A stretch of DNA of 64,000 nt, taken from Symsagittifera roscoffensis (lineage: Eukaryota > Xenacoelomorpha > Acoela > Convolutidae). Below the pieces are notes generated by a model. The model was not told the origin of the DNA. It did no database searches and saw only the letters and a list, made by a program, of their open reading frames with translations. Position numbers and translations under genes: made by a program. The stretch covers positions 95,209,845-95,273,844 of the forward strand of contig NC_087062.1 in assembly GCF_963678635.1 (NCBI RefSeq), written 5' to 3'. Below, one piece after another: positions 35,901-47,900 of the stretch (the first letter of the stretch is position 1; the number at the start of each line of letters is the position of its first letter).

Positions 35901-38900
35901 TTGGAATATTCACAGTCAATTAAATCAAGAAAAGCAACTTTTTTGAACAGTTTTTAGTTTTCAGCATAAACCTTTTCGAATTTGGAGAAACTTTTATGAT
36001 ATGCAATTTTTCATAAAACCAAACCTGCTACAAAAAAATGGGGCAATTGGCTTTGTTTTAATTCCGCTACGAAATCTAAAGAAATCCTCTCTCAAAAAAT
36101 AAAATATTTTCGCGCCATTTTTGCACATTCGTAATTGGAAAGCGTAATTTGTCTTTCTTTTAGTAAATGATTTGAAGGGAACTTGGATTGAATTGAACAA
36201 GAAATCAAACATCAAAACGCAAAAAATCAAAATTTGATTTTATTGCTACCTATTTTGTATTGTTTTTCCAAAAAAAGGAGACGACTCTAATTGGTGCCTT
36301 CACTGCGTTACTTCACACTGAAACATATTATCCAGTTATTGTGTATCGAAGTACGAATACCTTTTCCTGGCAGTATCCACGTCATGCCTCGCAGCATGGC
36401 CCAAATCTGGTACAAACCTTCTGCAACAGGAACATCGTTGCCCAATTCATGTTTTTGAAGCAAAGATGAAGCAAAAAGTTAGGAACCCATAGCCCTCTTA
36501 TCTCCAGTAGCGAAACTGATTGGAAGAAACCTGCTGGATGATTACTTCAACAACATCCCACCAGCAGATCACCAGCACGAAAACAGGTCAGCAAACACTG
36601 CCTTAAACTGCATAGCAACTGACGTGAGAAACGGATTAAATCAACCTCGTCCTACACATAGGACAATCTTAGTTGCACTAGACCTTACTGCAGCTTTCGA
36701 CGCAGTGAATCTCAGTACCTTGCTGCACGGTCTTGAAAAATCGTCTCTTCAAAACAACACGAAAAGGTGGATAGCATCATATTTACAGGGCAGGGCAACT
36801 TATGTTGAATTTACAAAAGAAAAGTCTAGAAAACGACAAACAAAACTTATGTTCAAAAATTACATGTCATCAATGCTCCTTCCATATGCCAAAAAATACA
36901 TCGAAAAAACAAAATATGCAATCCTATCTAAAAACTCTAAATAATTGGCTTCATCAACGCAATTTGAAACTATCTGCGGACAAATCTTCGGCAACTATCA
37001 TAACAACCTGGAACAAAGAATCAAACTATTGTGATTATTGAAAACAACCTACCATTAGAAAAACCTTAAACTCTAGGAATCAGCTTTGATAACCTCTTCA
37101 CTTTCACTGAACACATTACCACAGTGTCGAACAAACTCCAAAAACGCAATAACTTACAGAAAAAAACTCTCAGAAACAAGCGGGGGTGCAGCAAAGAAAC
37201 TCTAAGTAATGTTTTGACACACTACTGGTCGTAGCGTTTTGAATTACGCAGCTCCTGTCTGGACACTTTCAATGTGTGACTTTTGTTGGAAAGAGCTTCG
37301 GTTTCGACAAAACACAGCACCTAGGATTTGTAACTGGCTGCACAAAAATCACTCCAATTGAACTCAAACTCCATCAATAGCTTCGGACGAAAACAGCCTT
37401 CCCAGAAGTTCATGACGTACCCCTGCTCAACTCCGCTGTGGATATAGCACGCAATTAAATAGCAAACTGTCGAGATTGGAAAAAAAATACCAAAAAAAAA
37501 CTGCCCAAACCGTAACGTAGTCCGCATTACATACACCACCTCTTCAACTTCCCATTGAAGCCAACTTCTCTTAGGCTTGACGACCTGTGGGACAATCCCG
37601 TGGCAGTCGCAAAATGGCTCATTTTACCAACATAACGGGGCACATTAGATGTTTTTCTCATATCTCCGCACTAATTAAAAACTATCCGCTGTAATCGGGC
37701 ACGGGATTTTTGCTCGGTTCTCCGGACCAAAAAATAGGGCCCCCTACAACGGGGGCCTTATTTTTTGGATACACCACCTCTTCAACTGCCCTATGAAGCC
37801 AACTTCTCTTAAGCTTGACGACCTGTGGGACAATCCCGTGGCAGTCGCAAAATGGCTCAACTTACCAACATAACGGGGCACATTAGATGTTTTTCTCATA
37901 TCTCCGCACTAATTAAAAACTACCCGCTGTAATCGTGCACGGGATTTTTGCTCGGTTCTCCGTACCAAAAAAATAGGGCCCCCTACAACGGGGGCCCTAT
38001 TTTTTGGATACACCACCTCTTCAACTGCCCTATGAAGCCAACTTCTCTTAAGCTTGACGACCTGTGGGACAATCCCGTGGCAGTCGCAAAATGGCTCAAC
38101 TTACCAACATAACGGGGCACATTAGATGTTTTTCTCATATCTCCGCACTAATTAAAAACTACCCACTGTAATCGTGCACGGGATTTTTGCTCGGTTCTCC
38201 GTACCAAAAAATAGGGCCCCCTACAACGGGGTTTAGTCATTACTTTCAGAAAGAGGCCTTTCTGTTCATAGAGAACTGTGGTAAAGCCACAGTTACTGTT
38301 GTACGGACGAGACGAAAAAATCAATCAATCTAAAATTAATTGAAAATAAAGGCAACGAAGTCTTTATTCTAGGTTTCGTAACGGAATGAAAATAAGGCAA
38401 ATAGTACTGAAAGGCAATGAAGTCACGAATTGGACGAACCCTCCTTTTGCAGCTAGAAACAACAACATTCAGTTGTTATTCAAGCTCGATGGTCAATTTT
38501 GCGACTCGAGGTCAAATTTGGGCTACTGCAGTGACAAAAAACATCTACGTCATTTTTCAGTGCAGCTCGATTGCATATGCATATCATTTATTCAATTGGA
38601 CCGAAACTTATAAGCACAGTGAAATCATTGCAGGTATAACTAATTACAGCTAAAAATTCAGGCTTGACAGCCGCTTTTCACTTGAACTCATATCACAAAA
38701 GTTTTACCGGTTGATTGAACACTGCTCGGTTCTGTCGTGGTTCCATAATAGCTTCATCTTCAGCTATTGGTTCGCGTGCTACCATTGTGTCGTCACGGAA
38801 TGGCGGAGCAGGAGCCTACGGTGAACAAATTATTGAACTTGACAAAAAATTCTTATATTCAGAAAACAATTAATTTTGACAGGATCTCTGACGGTTTGCA

Positions 38901-41900
38901 TCCTATATCATGGTTCAAGTCGAGCCAGAATGATTATAATATCAATCTAATTTTCTATTTTGGCAATAACCTCGCAGCGCTTTCAGTCAAAACAACCCAT
39001 AAACCATCATTTTTAGAAAGAAATGATTGAGAAAATTTTTGCTCATTTTCAAGTAAATATCTAAAACAACACCCTAAGCCGACAGTTCAAACCATAGAAA
39101 TTCCCTCAGGCCTCAATTGAGAGTCCAATTAACATCTAACCCAATCACTCACTTGGGTTTGATAAGTAGATGAAAGCAAGGCGCCTGGTTTTTCTACTCT
39201 AGTTATTGGCATGCTTTGCAACTGCCCGTCTTTTACAAAATCTTCCGGTATTTCTTCTTCGCTTAATTGTCCAGATGGATTGGCCACATCTCGGGGCTTC
39301 TGATTACTGTTTTCTTGTCTTGCTTGGGATTCGAATTGTTTCTGGGCAGCTAATTGCTGAAAAAGACGAGTTGACTTAAAAATATATTTTTTCAATTCTT
39401 CAAAAAATGTTCCGAAAAATCTTACCTCGAGTTTGGCCTTCAGCTGCGAGTTTTGTTCAATCAATTCGTGATTTCGCTCTGAGGAAAGATCCAAATTCTG
39501 CTGACACAAGGCCAGGTCTTCTTGCAGGGCTGTATTCACATCAGTGGCACCTGCCTATAATCACACAATAATCAGTCACAGTCAGATAACCACCATTCGA
39601 GATTAATTGTCTAAGAATGTCCAGAAAGCTAGATCTAGATCAAACTTACAAGCCCTCCTTACTATGTTTTTCTTTGCATTCGACGCCACTTTTCGTTGAA
39701 AACCAAATGTACGCTTAGCTTAGTTCAAAGCAGTAGCATGCAAAGATTTTTTTAATCTTGGGAGGAGTATTTGAGTCGCACTAACGATATACGATATGAA
39801 TTTGCAAAGCAACCCGATTTTGTTAACATGAAAAGATACGCAATCAAAATTCAGTTGAAACTATATTTAAAAAAAAAACAAATTCAACGCACGAAAATCA
39901 CGTGAAATGATTTGAATTGAGAAGAAAAAACGTTTCTTACACCAGAGATTAAAAGTGTCCTCAGTTTCGAAATAGTTTCCGCTTTCTCCTCGTTCTCAGA
40001 GCTCAGTTCAGCCATATGTTGCATTACAGTTTCAGCATTGTTTTGCGCCTGTTTTAAGTTCAAGTTCTCACGCTGAAAAATAAAAAAACACTCTCAAATT
40101 AAATTTCAAAAACGAAAACTCGAGTAAATGATTGTGTAAAAACGTAAAAACTAACCGATGCTTTTTGTTTCAAGGCAGCATTTTCTCCTTTCAGCTCTGA
40201 CAAGTCCAGCTCCAACTGATTATCAGAGACTTCTTTTGTTGTCTAAAAGAGTTTTTTTAAATCAATTCGTAACTTTCGCGGCCATTTTTTTCGGCACGAT
40301 GCTCGCTCACGAGTGGCTGTTTTAGAAATCGTATTTTGAGCTCCGGAAAGCTAGTTTTTTTACCATGGATGCCAAACAAAAAGATAAATTGCAAAACAAT
40401 CAAACTAGGCGAATTAGGTTTAAAACAGACTCTGCTATTCCACCAGAAAGTTTCTTAATAAAAAATTTCTGTTTTAAAACATTCCGCTAAAGGTCTCATT
40501 ATAAATAAGGATCTTGTTAACTATCCCCCCCTTTTAGACCTGGTTAACCACCCCCCCCCCCCCCCCCCCCCCCCCCTATGCATGTATTCTTTTTGACATA
40601 CATTTCTGTATAAAAAATGCATTTCAAAAATATCAAAAATTAATTGGGTTTTTGTTTTCGCGCGTTCGTATTTGTTTTAGCTACTATTTATATAGTACCT
40701 ATATGAAAAATTTTAATTAAACATTGTCTTAAGCTATTGAAAATGTGACAGCCAAAGTTGAATTTCTGAAAATCGAAATAGGGGGGGGGGATAGTTAACA
40801 AGATCCATAAATAACATTCAACCCATCAAAAATTTCCCATAACTATTGTTGTTTGATTTATTTTGAAAAAGCAGACCTCATTATCCGAATTTTGATAGCC
40901 GTTTTCGACCATCTGTCGAAGTGCTTCATTTTCGGCTTCTAGTCTCTTCACATCTTCCAACAGTTTTTCATTGTCGGTCACTAACTCCTGCAAGAGATGA
41001 AAAACAAATTTTCAACTTCTCAAAACTTCTGGGAAAGCTACTAAATGATCAGCAAAGTCATGAGGATACACTTTAAAACAATTATATATATTAAACATCA
41101 AAGCTTGAATAGTTCTTCTAGGGAACGAAAACAAAAGAAGAGAAATTATTTTGAAACACAGGCGAAGCGGAGCTAACGCACCACTTGCGATACAAAAAAC
41201 ATAAGTCGAAAAGAGAAAGATTTTAAACATTTTATGCGATTCGGAGGGAAACAAACAAATTATGTTTTCCTCAAACGACCCAAAATTAGGTTAGTAAGCC
41301 GAAAAAATATAAGCCGAAATCATTTAGGCCTAAAACTTTTTTAAGCAAAAAAAATCAAAAAAAGGAAAATATACGAAATCAAGGCGAATAATAAAACTAC
41401 AAATTGCAGGAGTAAATGAATACATAGAAAAGCAACTACAATGAAAACATAAAAAGCAACTACAATGAAAAATGCATACAGCAAAAAAAGACTAAAATGT
41501 GGCAACTAAGCCGACAAAACATAAGCAGAGAAATCATAAACCGAAAATTTTTGAAAGGGAATATTTCCCATTTGAAAATAAAATAGGTCCTGGTCAGATC
41601 CGAAACCAGGACCTTTGCCGTCCCAGGCGTATTAGTTACCTCCAGACTAAGTTTGCCGGACACGCTTACAAACTTGAAATCATTATGAACCAAGAGACCA
41701 AGTGATTCAAGAGACTCAGATAAACAAGTTGTTAACCCGAAAAAAGTCTATATTCCCATTTGATAACGCTTGCTAATCGCAAGCGTAAACACACCCGAAT
41801 ACAAATTTCCTTCCACTTTCAGTGTTGCGGTCGAAACAATAAAAGTCAACTGCCAAAAATCAGATTTGAGCGTGATCATTTTTCAGACTTTTCAACAATC

Positions 41901-44900
41901 TGAACAACCTGAACGACAAGATTACGATCTCATATCTTAATCGTCCTTATATAAAGTTAACGAACATATAAGCTGGAAGATTGTTGAAACCAGGAAAATT
42001 GTATAACAATTCGACTACACTAACCTCCAATTCGGGTTCGAATTCAAGTTTCTCGTTTTTCAATTGCGCATTGGCTTCTTTCATTTGGTGTATTTGATCC
42101 TGAAGGTTCGACAACTCCCGAGCCAAAACATGACTCTTCGCGTCGTTCTGAAAAAAGTTAAACCTAATTCGCGTTCAGCGGCTTGCAAACTGTTGGAAAA
42201 TTTCGAATCGTCAACAAAATTAGACAACATATCCATGCACTGAAATAAAATTTCGTCGCAAATGTAGAAAAAAGATTTACCGGATCTGCCAAAGCGATTC
42301 TGATTGAATCAATTTCTTCTTCTAGGACACGCTTATCCTGCATTAGACCATGCTGACTGTCTTCCAACTGGACAATTTGCTCCTTGGCAGTTTTCAGTTT
42401 GTTACTCAGCTCCTATAAGAAAAAGAAATATATAGACGTTCAAGCACCAGGCTAAAAAAAATAGCTACGGAAATCAACAGAAAACTTTTCGGGGAACCTA
42501 GAAAACTTTGATTATTATCCTTTCCCTTTTCAACGTCGAGAAACAACTGCGCCTCGCCGATTCTCAATGTTTCATGATCTGACTGATCAAGGAAATATCC
42601 TCAGGCACCAAGAGAAAAACACGGTTGAATCGACTTCTGCATTTAGAGGCGGAAGAACCAGACAGATCACCTTATAATAATCATAATATTAATAATAAAT
42701 TGTTTTCAAACGATATCTAGTTACAGAGTTATTTATATAAATTTACAAATACAAATTGGAATCGTTTGAGAGAACACCATTAAGCCACCACGGCCTATTT
42801 TCAGGTGTCTCATTCGATCTCTTCATCATTTCCAGCAAGGACAATTCCACTGTTTTTCAAGATTTATCCACAAAAAAATGTAAAAGGGCAAAAAGCAACA
42901 AGAATAACCGGTTGCTGTGCAATTAGAACAAAGTTGCGATCTCACGCCACGCACATAGAAAAAAAATTTCAAAGTGTGTCGTTTTTTGTGCATAATTTGA
43001 TGAGAGGAGCTAAACGATAGCTTAAGAAAAAGTAAACTGGGCATGTTCGATTGCAGTTGTCTTCGAAAAATGAGTTATTTTTTGAAGTCTACCAATAATT
43101 TTTTTGTTAGGACTACTCTAAATGAAGCTTCAAAAACTAGTTTTCCTGGAGTAACATTAAGTTGTTCACGACTTCAAAAAAGGTTTTATCTTTTATAAAA
43201 TCTACTCGCTCAAAACTAAACTAAACAGCAAAAAAGTCAACGCTTTTTGAAAGCCTTTTTATGTCATTCGAAGCACGATTGAAGAGCTTCAATATGATAT
43301 ATCTCTCGGCCCATTCTGATGATTATTTGGTTTTTGTGTGGGAAAAATAAAATCTTTTTTTTTGAAAAAACGCACCCGAAGACAAAATTCCACACTCCCT
43401 TTCTATGGAAGTTCAATGATAAGGTCATTGATTTTATGTTCGATACAAAGACAAGACAGAAGTAGACACACTATTCCCTTCAAAATCCTCTTTTCGTCAC
43501 CGTCATTGAAACACAAAGGAGAAGCGACACTTCGCACAACTAACAAAACAAAGCAAACATGGCATGACAAACTCGCCGACAAAAATGAGGCGAAGCCGCT
43601 AAATCGAATTTTGTCCCAAGAAGCTCTTTGCTCATCAAACGACGCAATATGAGACCAAAATGTGAAATTAGCTTAAACTTTTTAAGCTCAAAATTCAAAA
43701 GTAAAATTTAAAACATCAAAAGCAAAAAAAGAAACGAAAACTGAAATTATAGTTTAACTTGCAACCAGAATTTAAAAAACTTCGAATAGAACGGGCATTT
43801 AAAATGCATGCATGCTTACAATAAGTCTTTTCGTTGACGCGAGTATATATTTGACGACAAATTTCAGACTTTCTGTGAACAAAGTTAATGAAGTCTAGTA
43901 GTTGCAATAATCAATCGCAAGGGTAACAACCTTCAGTGAAACGAACCTATGCGCAGAAAATCTGCAACCGAAATTGGAAAAAGAAAAACAGTTATCTGGA
44001 TTTGGGTGGGGAAAAGTTTTACACAGCCGCGAAGCTGCGCTTCGCAAACACTAGCGAGTACACGACAAAAAACAGCTCTAGATAATGCAAAAAAAAGTAG
44101 AAATAAGCCTCGAATCAGTAAAAACTCATCTACGTCGCGGAATCGATTCTCCAACCTAGAGACTATGAGTCTCACACACTAACCACTCAGCCATGTACAG
44201 CGAAATTTACATATAACTCAACACTTTTAATGAACTCTTTTACTTGCCAAATAGGTTAGAAAAAAGAAAGTTCGTACTAATACACTAATGCTCGCAAGCT
44301 CACTAGTGTAAAAAAATTTCGTCCACAAATTCAGTTATCGGAACAAAAATGACAATTACGCGGTGCATATAAAAACAATGACCAGCTATTCGTAAGCCTT
44401 TTCGGTCTCACTTTAGTTCATAACTGACCTTCACTTTGGCCTGAGACTCTAGAGTCATTCCCTTTGCTTCATTTGCCTCCTCGATCAACACTTTGTTCAG
44501 CTCAGTCTGCTTCCTTATATCCTTCTTCAAAACTTCCCCTTCCTCTCCCTCCACTGATTCGGCCAATTGGTCCCTCAACTCGTTCAATTCCTGGTCCAGT
44601 CTGATGATGTCATCATTGGCGAAAGACACTTCTTTCTGCAGACTGAGAATTCTGTCTTCACTTTCCCTCTTCAGTTTCTAAATCAATACACAATAGTTCA
44701 AATTACATCCAAATTTGAGGTCGGTACAGAAAATGGACAAACAAATAAACATAGAAGAGCATGTTTTTTTATTTATCGACAAGAGTTTACTGGTTGGCGG
44801 ATAGTCATTGAAAAATAATCTCATCGGAAATAGAAATTCGCAATAAGAGACCAACATTGTTCTGTTACCTGGTATTTGGCCGCTTCCATGTCCAGTTTTT

Positions 44901-47900
44901 CGTCTAACTTTTGGTTGCCACTACGCAGCTCTTGACACTTCTTCTCAGCTACTTCGAGGTCTTTTATCGTCGCGACAACCACTGTGTTCAATTCCTGCAT
45001 AAATTATTGAAACAGGTTTCATCGAAATATTATTAACTGGAAAAATAAACTGCCGCACCCATTCACGATGGACCTTTTACACGACGTGAACATTTTTGTC
45101 GGATCCTCAATCCTTTTGAGTCTTTTTCTTTTCAGTTAACCCTGGAGATTGAAAAAATATATATATAAACTTTAGTCTGGTCTTAGAAAAACTCGGATGC
45201 TATTGGGAACACATGCAAAAAAGTAGGACAGTCTTCAACGAATTACTTTTGTTCAGCCTCAGCAAGAACTGTAGACAATTAAGTAGGTTAGGTACCGCAT
45301 TTAAGAAAAGTGAAAACAAATCGATTATAATGGATGAAAAAAGGATTTTGTTGCCTCGAAAAATAGTAATAATATAATCCATGTATAATTGATTATAATC
45401 ATTTTTTTTCACTTTTGTGGACACTGACAAGGAAACTGAATTATAAACGATTTTTATTCATGGAACTCCAATGCGGGGCCGTTCGGTCTACGCAGACCTA
45501 CCTGTGGGTTGTTGGATGTAGATGTAGCGGTGGCACTGATAGCTTGTCGGGTGTGGTTTAGAGTGGCCTGGAGCTGTCTGCAGTCTCCCTTAAGTCTGTC
45601 TCTCTCTTGTCTCAACTCACTCACACGTTTGCCCTCATTCTTCGACAGGTGCTGAACAGAAAACAGAACAAAGTGATAATACGCTAACGCATAAGACGAC
45701 AGTTGTAGAAAAGCGACAAATTGTAGCACTCAGACAGCGAGACAATTTGCAGTATTCAGACAATGCGATAAAAATGAGATCTACTAAATTAAATGGAAGT
45801 CAAACTGAGAAGCGACAGGGAATTTGCTAAGGTCCCCGCCTCTCAGTCTTAAGGTCGGCGGTTTGAGGCCCACCAGTATCCGTGCCCACAAACCTCAGCC
45901 CAGAAAAATCACATAACGAATAGCACGTATTTTTCTAAACTACATTACTCACATGTACTTGCGAAAGAGTGTCTTGGTACTGTTGAGCTACTCGTTCGTT
46001 TACTGCCTTCAATTCCCTATTTGCATCCAATGACTTCTTCAGCTCTTTGCGTAACACATCCTCTTCTTCCACACCAGACTGAAAACAGATTGAGATTAGA
46101 ATTTTCGTTTTAAGTGCCAAAATGGCCGACAGCAGAGGCGAGCTGTATTTTGCAAACACAAGCAAAAAAAAGCGGTTAGGGAGCTCTTAAAACTCATTAA
46201 AACACAAGTAAAAAGTTAAAAGAAATTATATTATTATTATTTTTAAAAAATATGGTTCCGATGACTGCGAAATTCGAACCAAGCACACTAATATTTTTAC
46301 CACATTCATTTTCGGGTTGTATGGGTCAAACTTTGCAGAACGGTTTCTGCATGGCAATTCAGTTTCTATGAAGATCTTTTTTGTTTAATCTAAAACTGAC
46401 CGGTTGAAAGAGGTTCTCCCTGAGGTTGTCGACCTCTGCTTGCAGCGCTCTATTAGCTGACCTCAGCCTTTCAATCACAGTGTTCGAATTCGTCGCTAGA
46501 TCTTTATCCCCACCACTTGATTTTTTCGCCACTCCAGTAGGTGAAGTCGCCACAGACCCGGACAGAGTGGACGACGATGAGTCAAACACGAACTCCTACA
46601 ATACAAGTCAGTGAAAGACTCCTACATATAAAAACGTTCGCTGCAAGACGCAGATTAATTTCATCACAATCGGTAAAATAATGAAATTCTTGATAGGATA
46701 AAGTTGCTCATTTGAAAAAACCAGAAAAAATGAGCAACGGAAGCAATTCAAACAAAAAAACGGTGATGTTCAATTGTCAAAAAATTTTCGCGTTGTTAAT
46801 CAATCAATTCACTTCTGAAATTTTGGAACCCTTCCGAAGTACACGAAGCAAGCAAGTCTTAAAAAATGACAAAAAACCTACCCTGAGTTTGTTCTGAGTC
46901 TTCTGTAGTTCGTCCTTGAGAACTTTGTTGTCCTCGTGCATCAAAGTGTTCTCTCTCTCCGCCTCGTCCAGGTCATTTTTCAGCATCTTCAGGAGCTGCT
47001 CCTCTGTGGACTCCTGTTTACTACCTTTAGTCCCTTTCGTAGTAACAGTAGTAGTGTCTTCAGGATCACCTTGGTTAGGTTTTTCAGTAGACTGCGACTT
47101 AGACGGCTGAAACAATAAAACGTACTATTTGTCACGAGCCAAAAATATCCAATAGTTTCTTAAAAATGATCATTTATGAGCTCCAAGTCGGCATTTTTAC
47201 TCAAGGGCGAAGCGGAGCTTTGCATTTTTGTGATACAAAACTAAAGCGCAATCAATATTCTAATATATTTTGGGTGACCCAAAACCTACAATCGAAAACT
47301 CAATATTCTATGGAATTTCTATGCAAACAGTTTTTCGAAAAATTATTTATAAAGATAACTGGCAGTGGTATCACAACATTAACACAGAAGTGCAGGTGCC
47401 CTTCGAAAAATATTGCAAATAGCAGAGAACACAACTTGGCATGCAGCTGAAAACTAAATGAAACATAAAAAAAACTGAAAAATACAGAAAGAGAAACACT
47501 AAATAAGGACACCAAAAAATCTACTTAAGCGTCGGAAATTATTTTTTAATTCAAATCTTGACATTTTCAGGACAACGGCAAAATTTCTGCTGCAGAGTCG
47601 AAAAAAAATCGCAATAAGTACAAGCTTCGCAGAGAGAATTTCAGCAAAAACCATCCACCTCGAGAAAAATTGATCGAAGATAATTTGTGAACGCTAAAAA
47701 TCTTTCCGCCAGCACATGCTCTGTTGAGAATTTGCTAAACAATTTCAAGCAGAAAGGGTCAGCTGAGCTGATAAAATGTTCGCAGAAACCTTCTACGCAG
47801 AAAAAAATAATGGAAAAATATTAGAAAAACAGACAAAATTTGAACATCTCAATTTTTGAACTAAACACAGATGCGAAGCTACAAACGCAAGAAATTACAA

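Noticed and set aside
37750-38000. Bacterial-style terminator hairpins (GC stem followed by T run)
   Set aside because: They occur only at the joints of the triplicated LINE tail and are explained by fold-back copying; the genome is eukaryotic.
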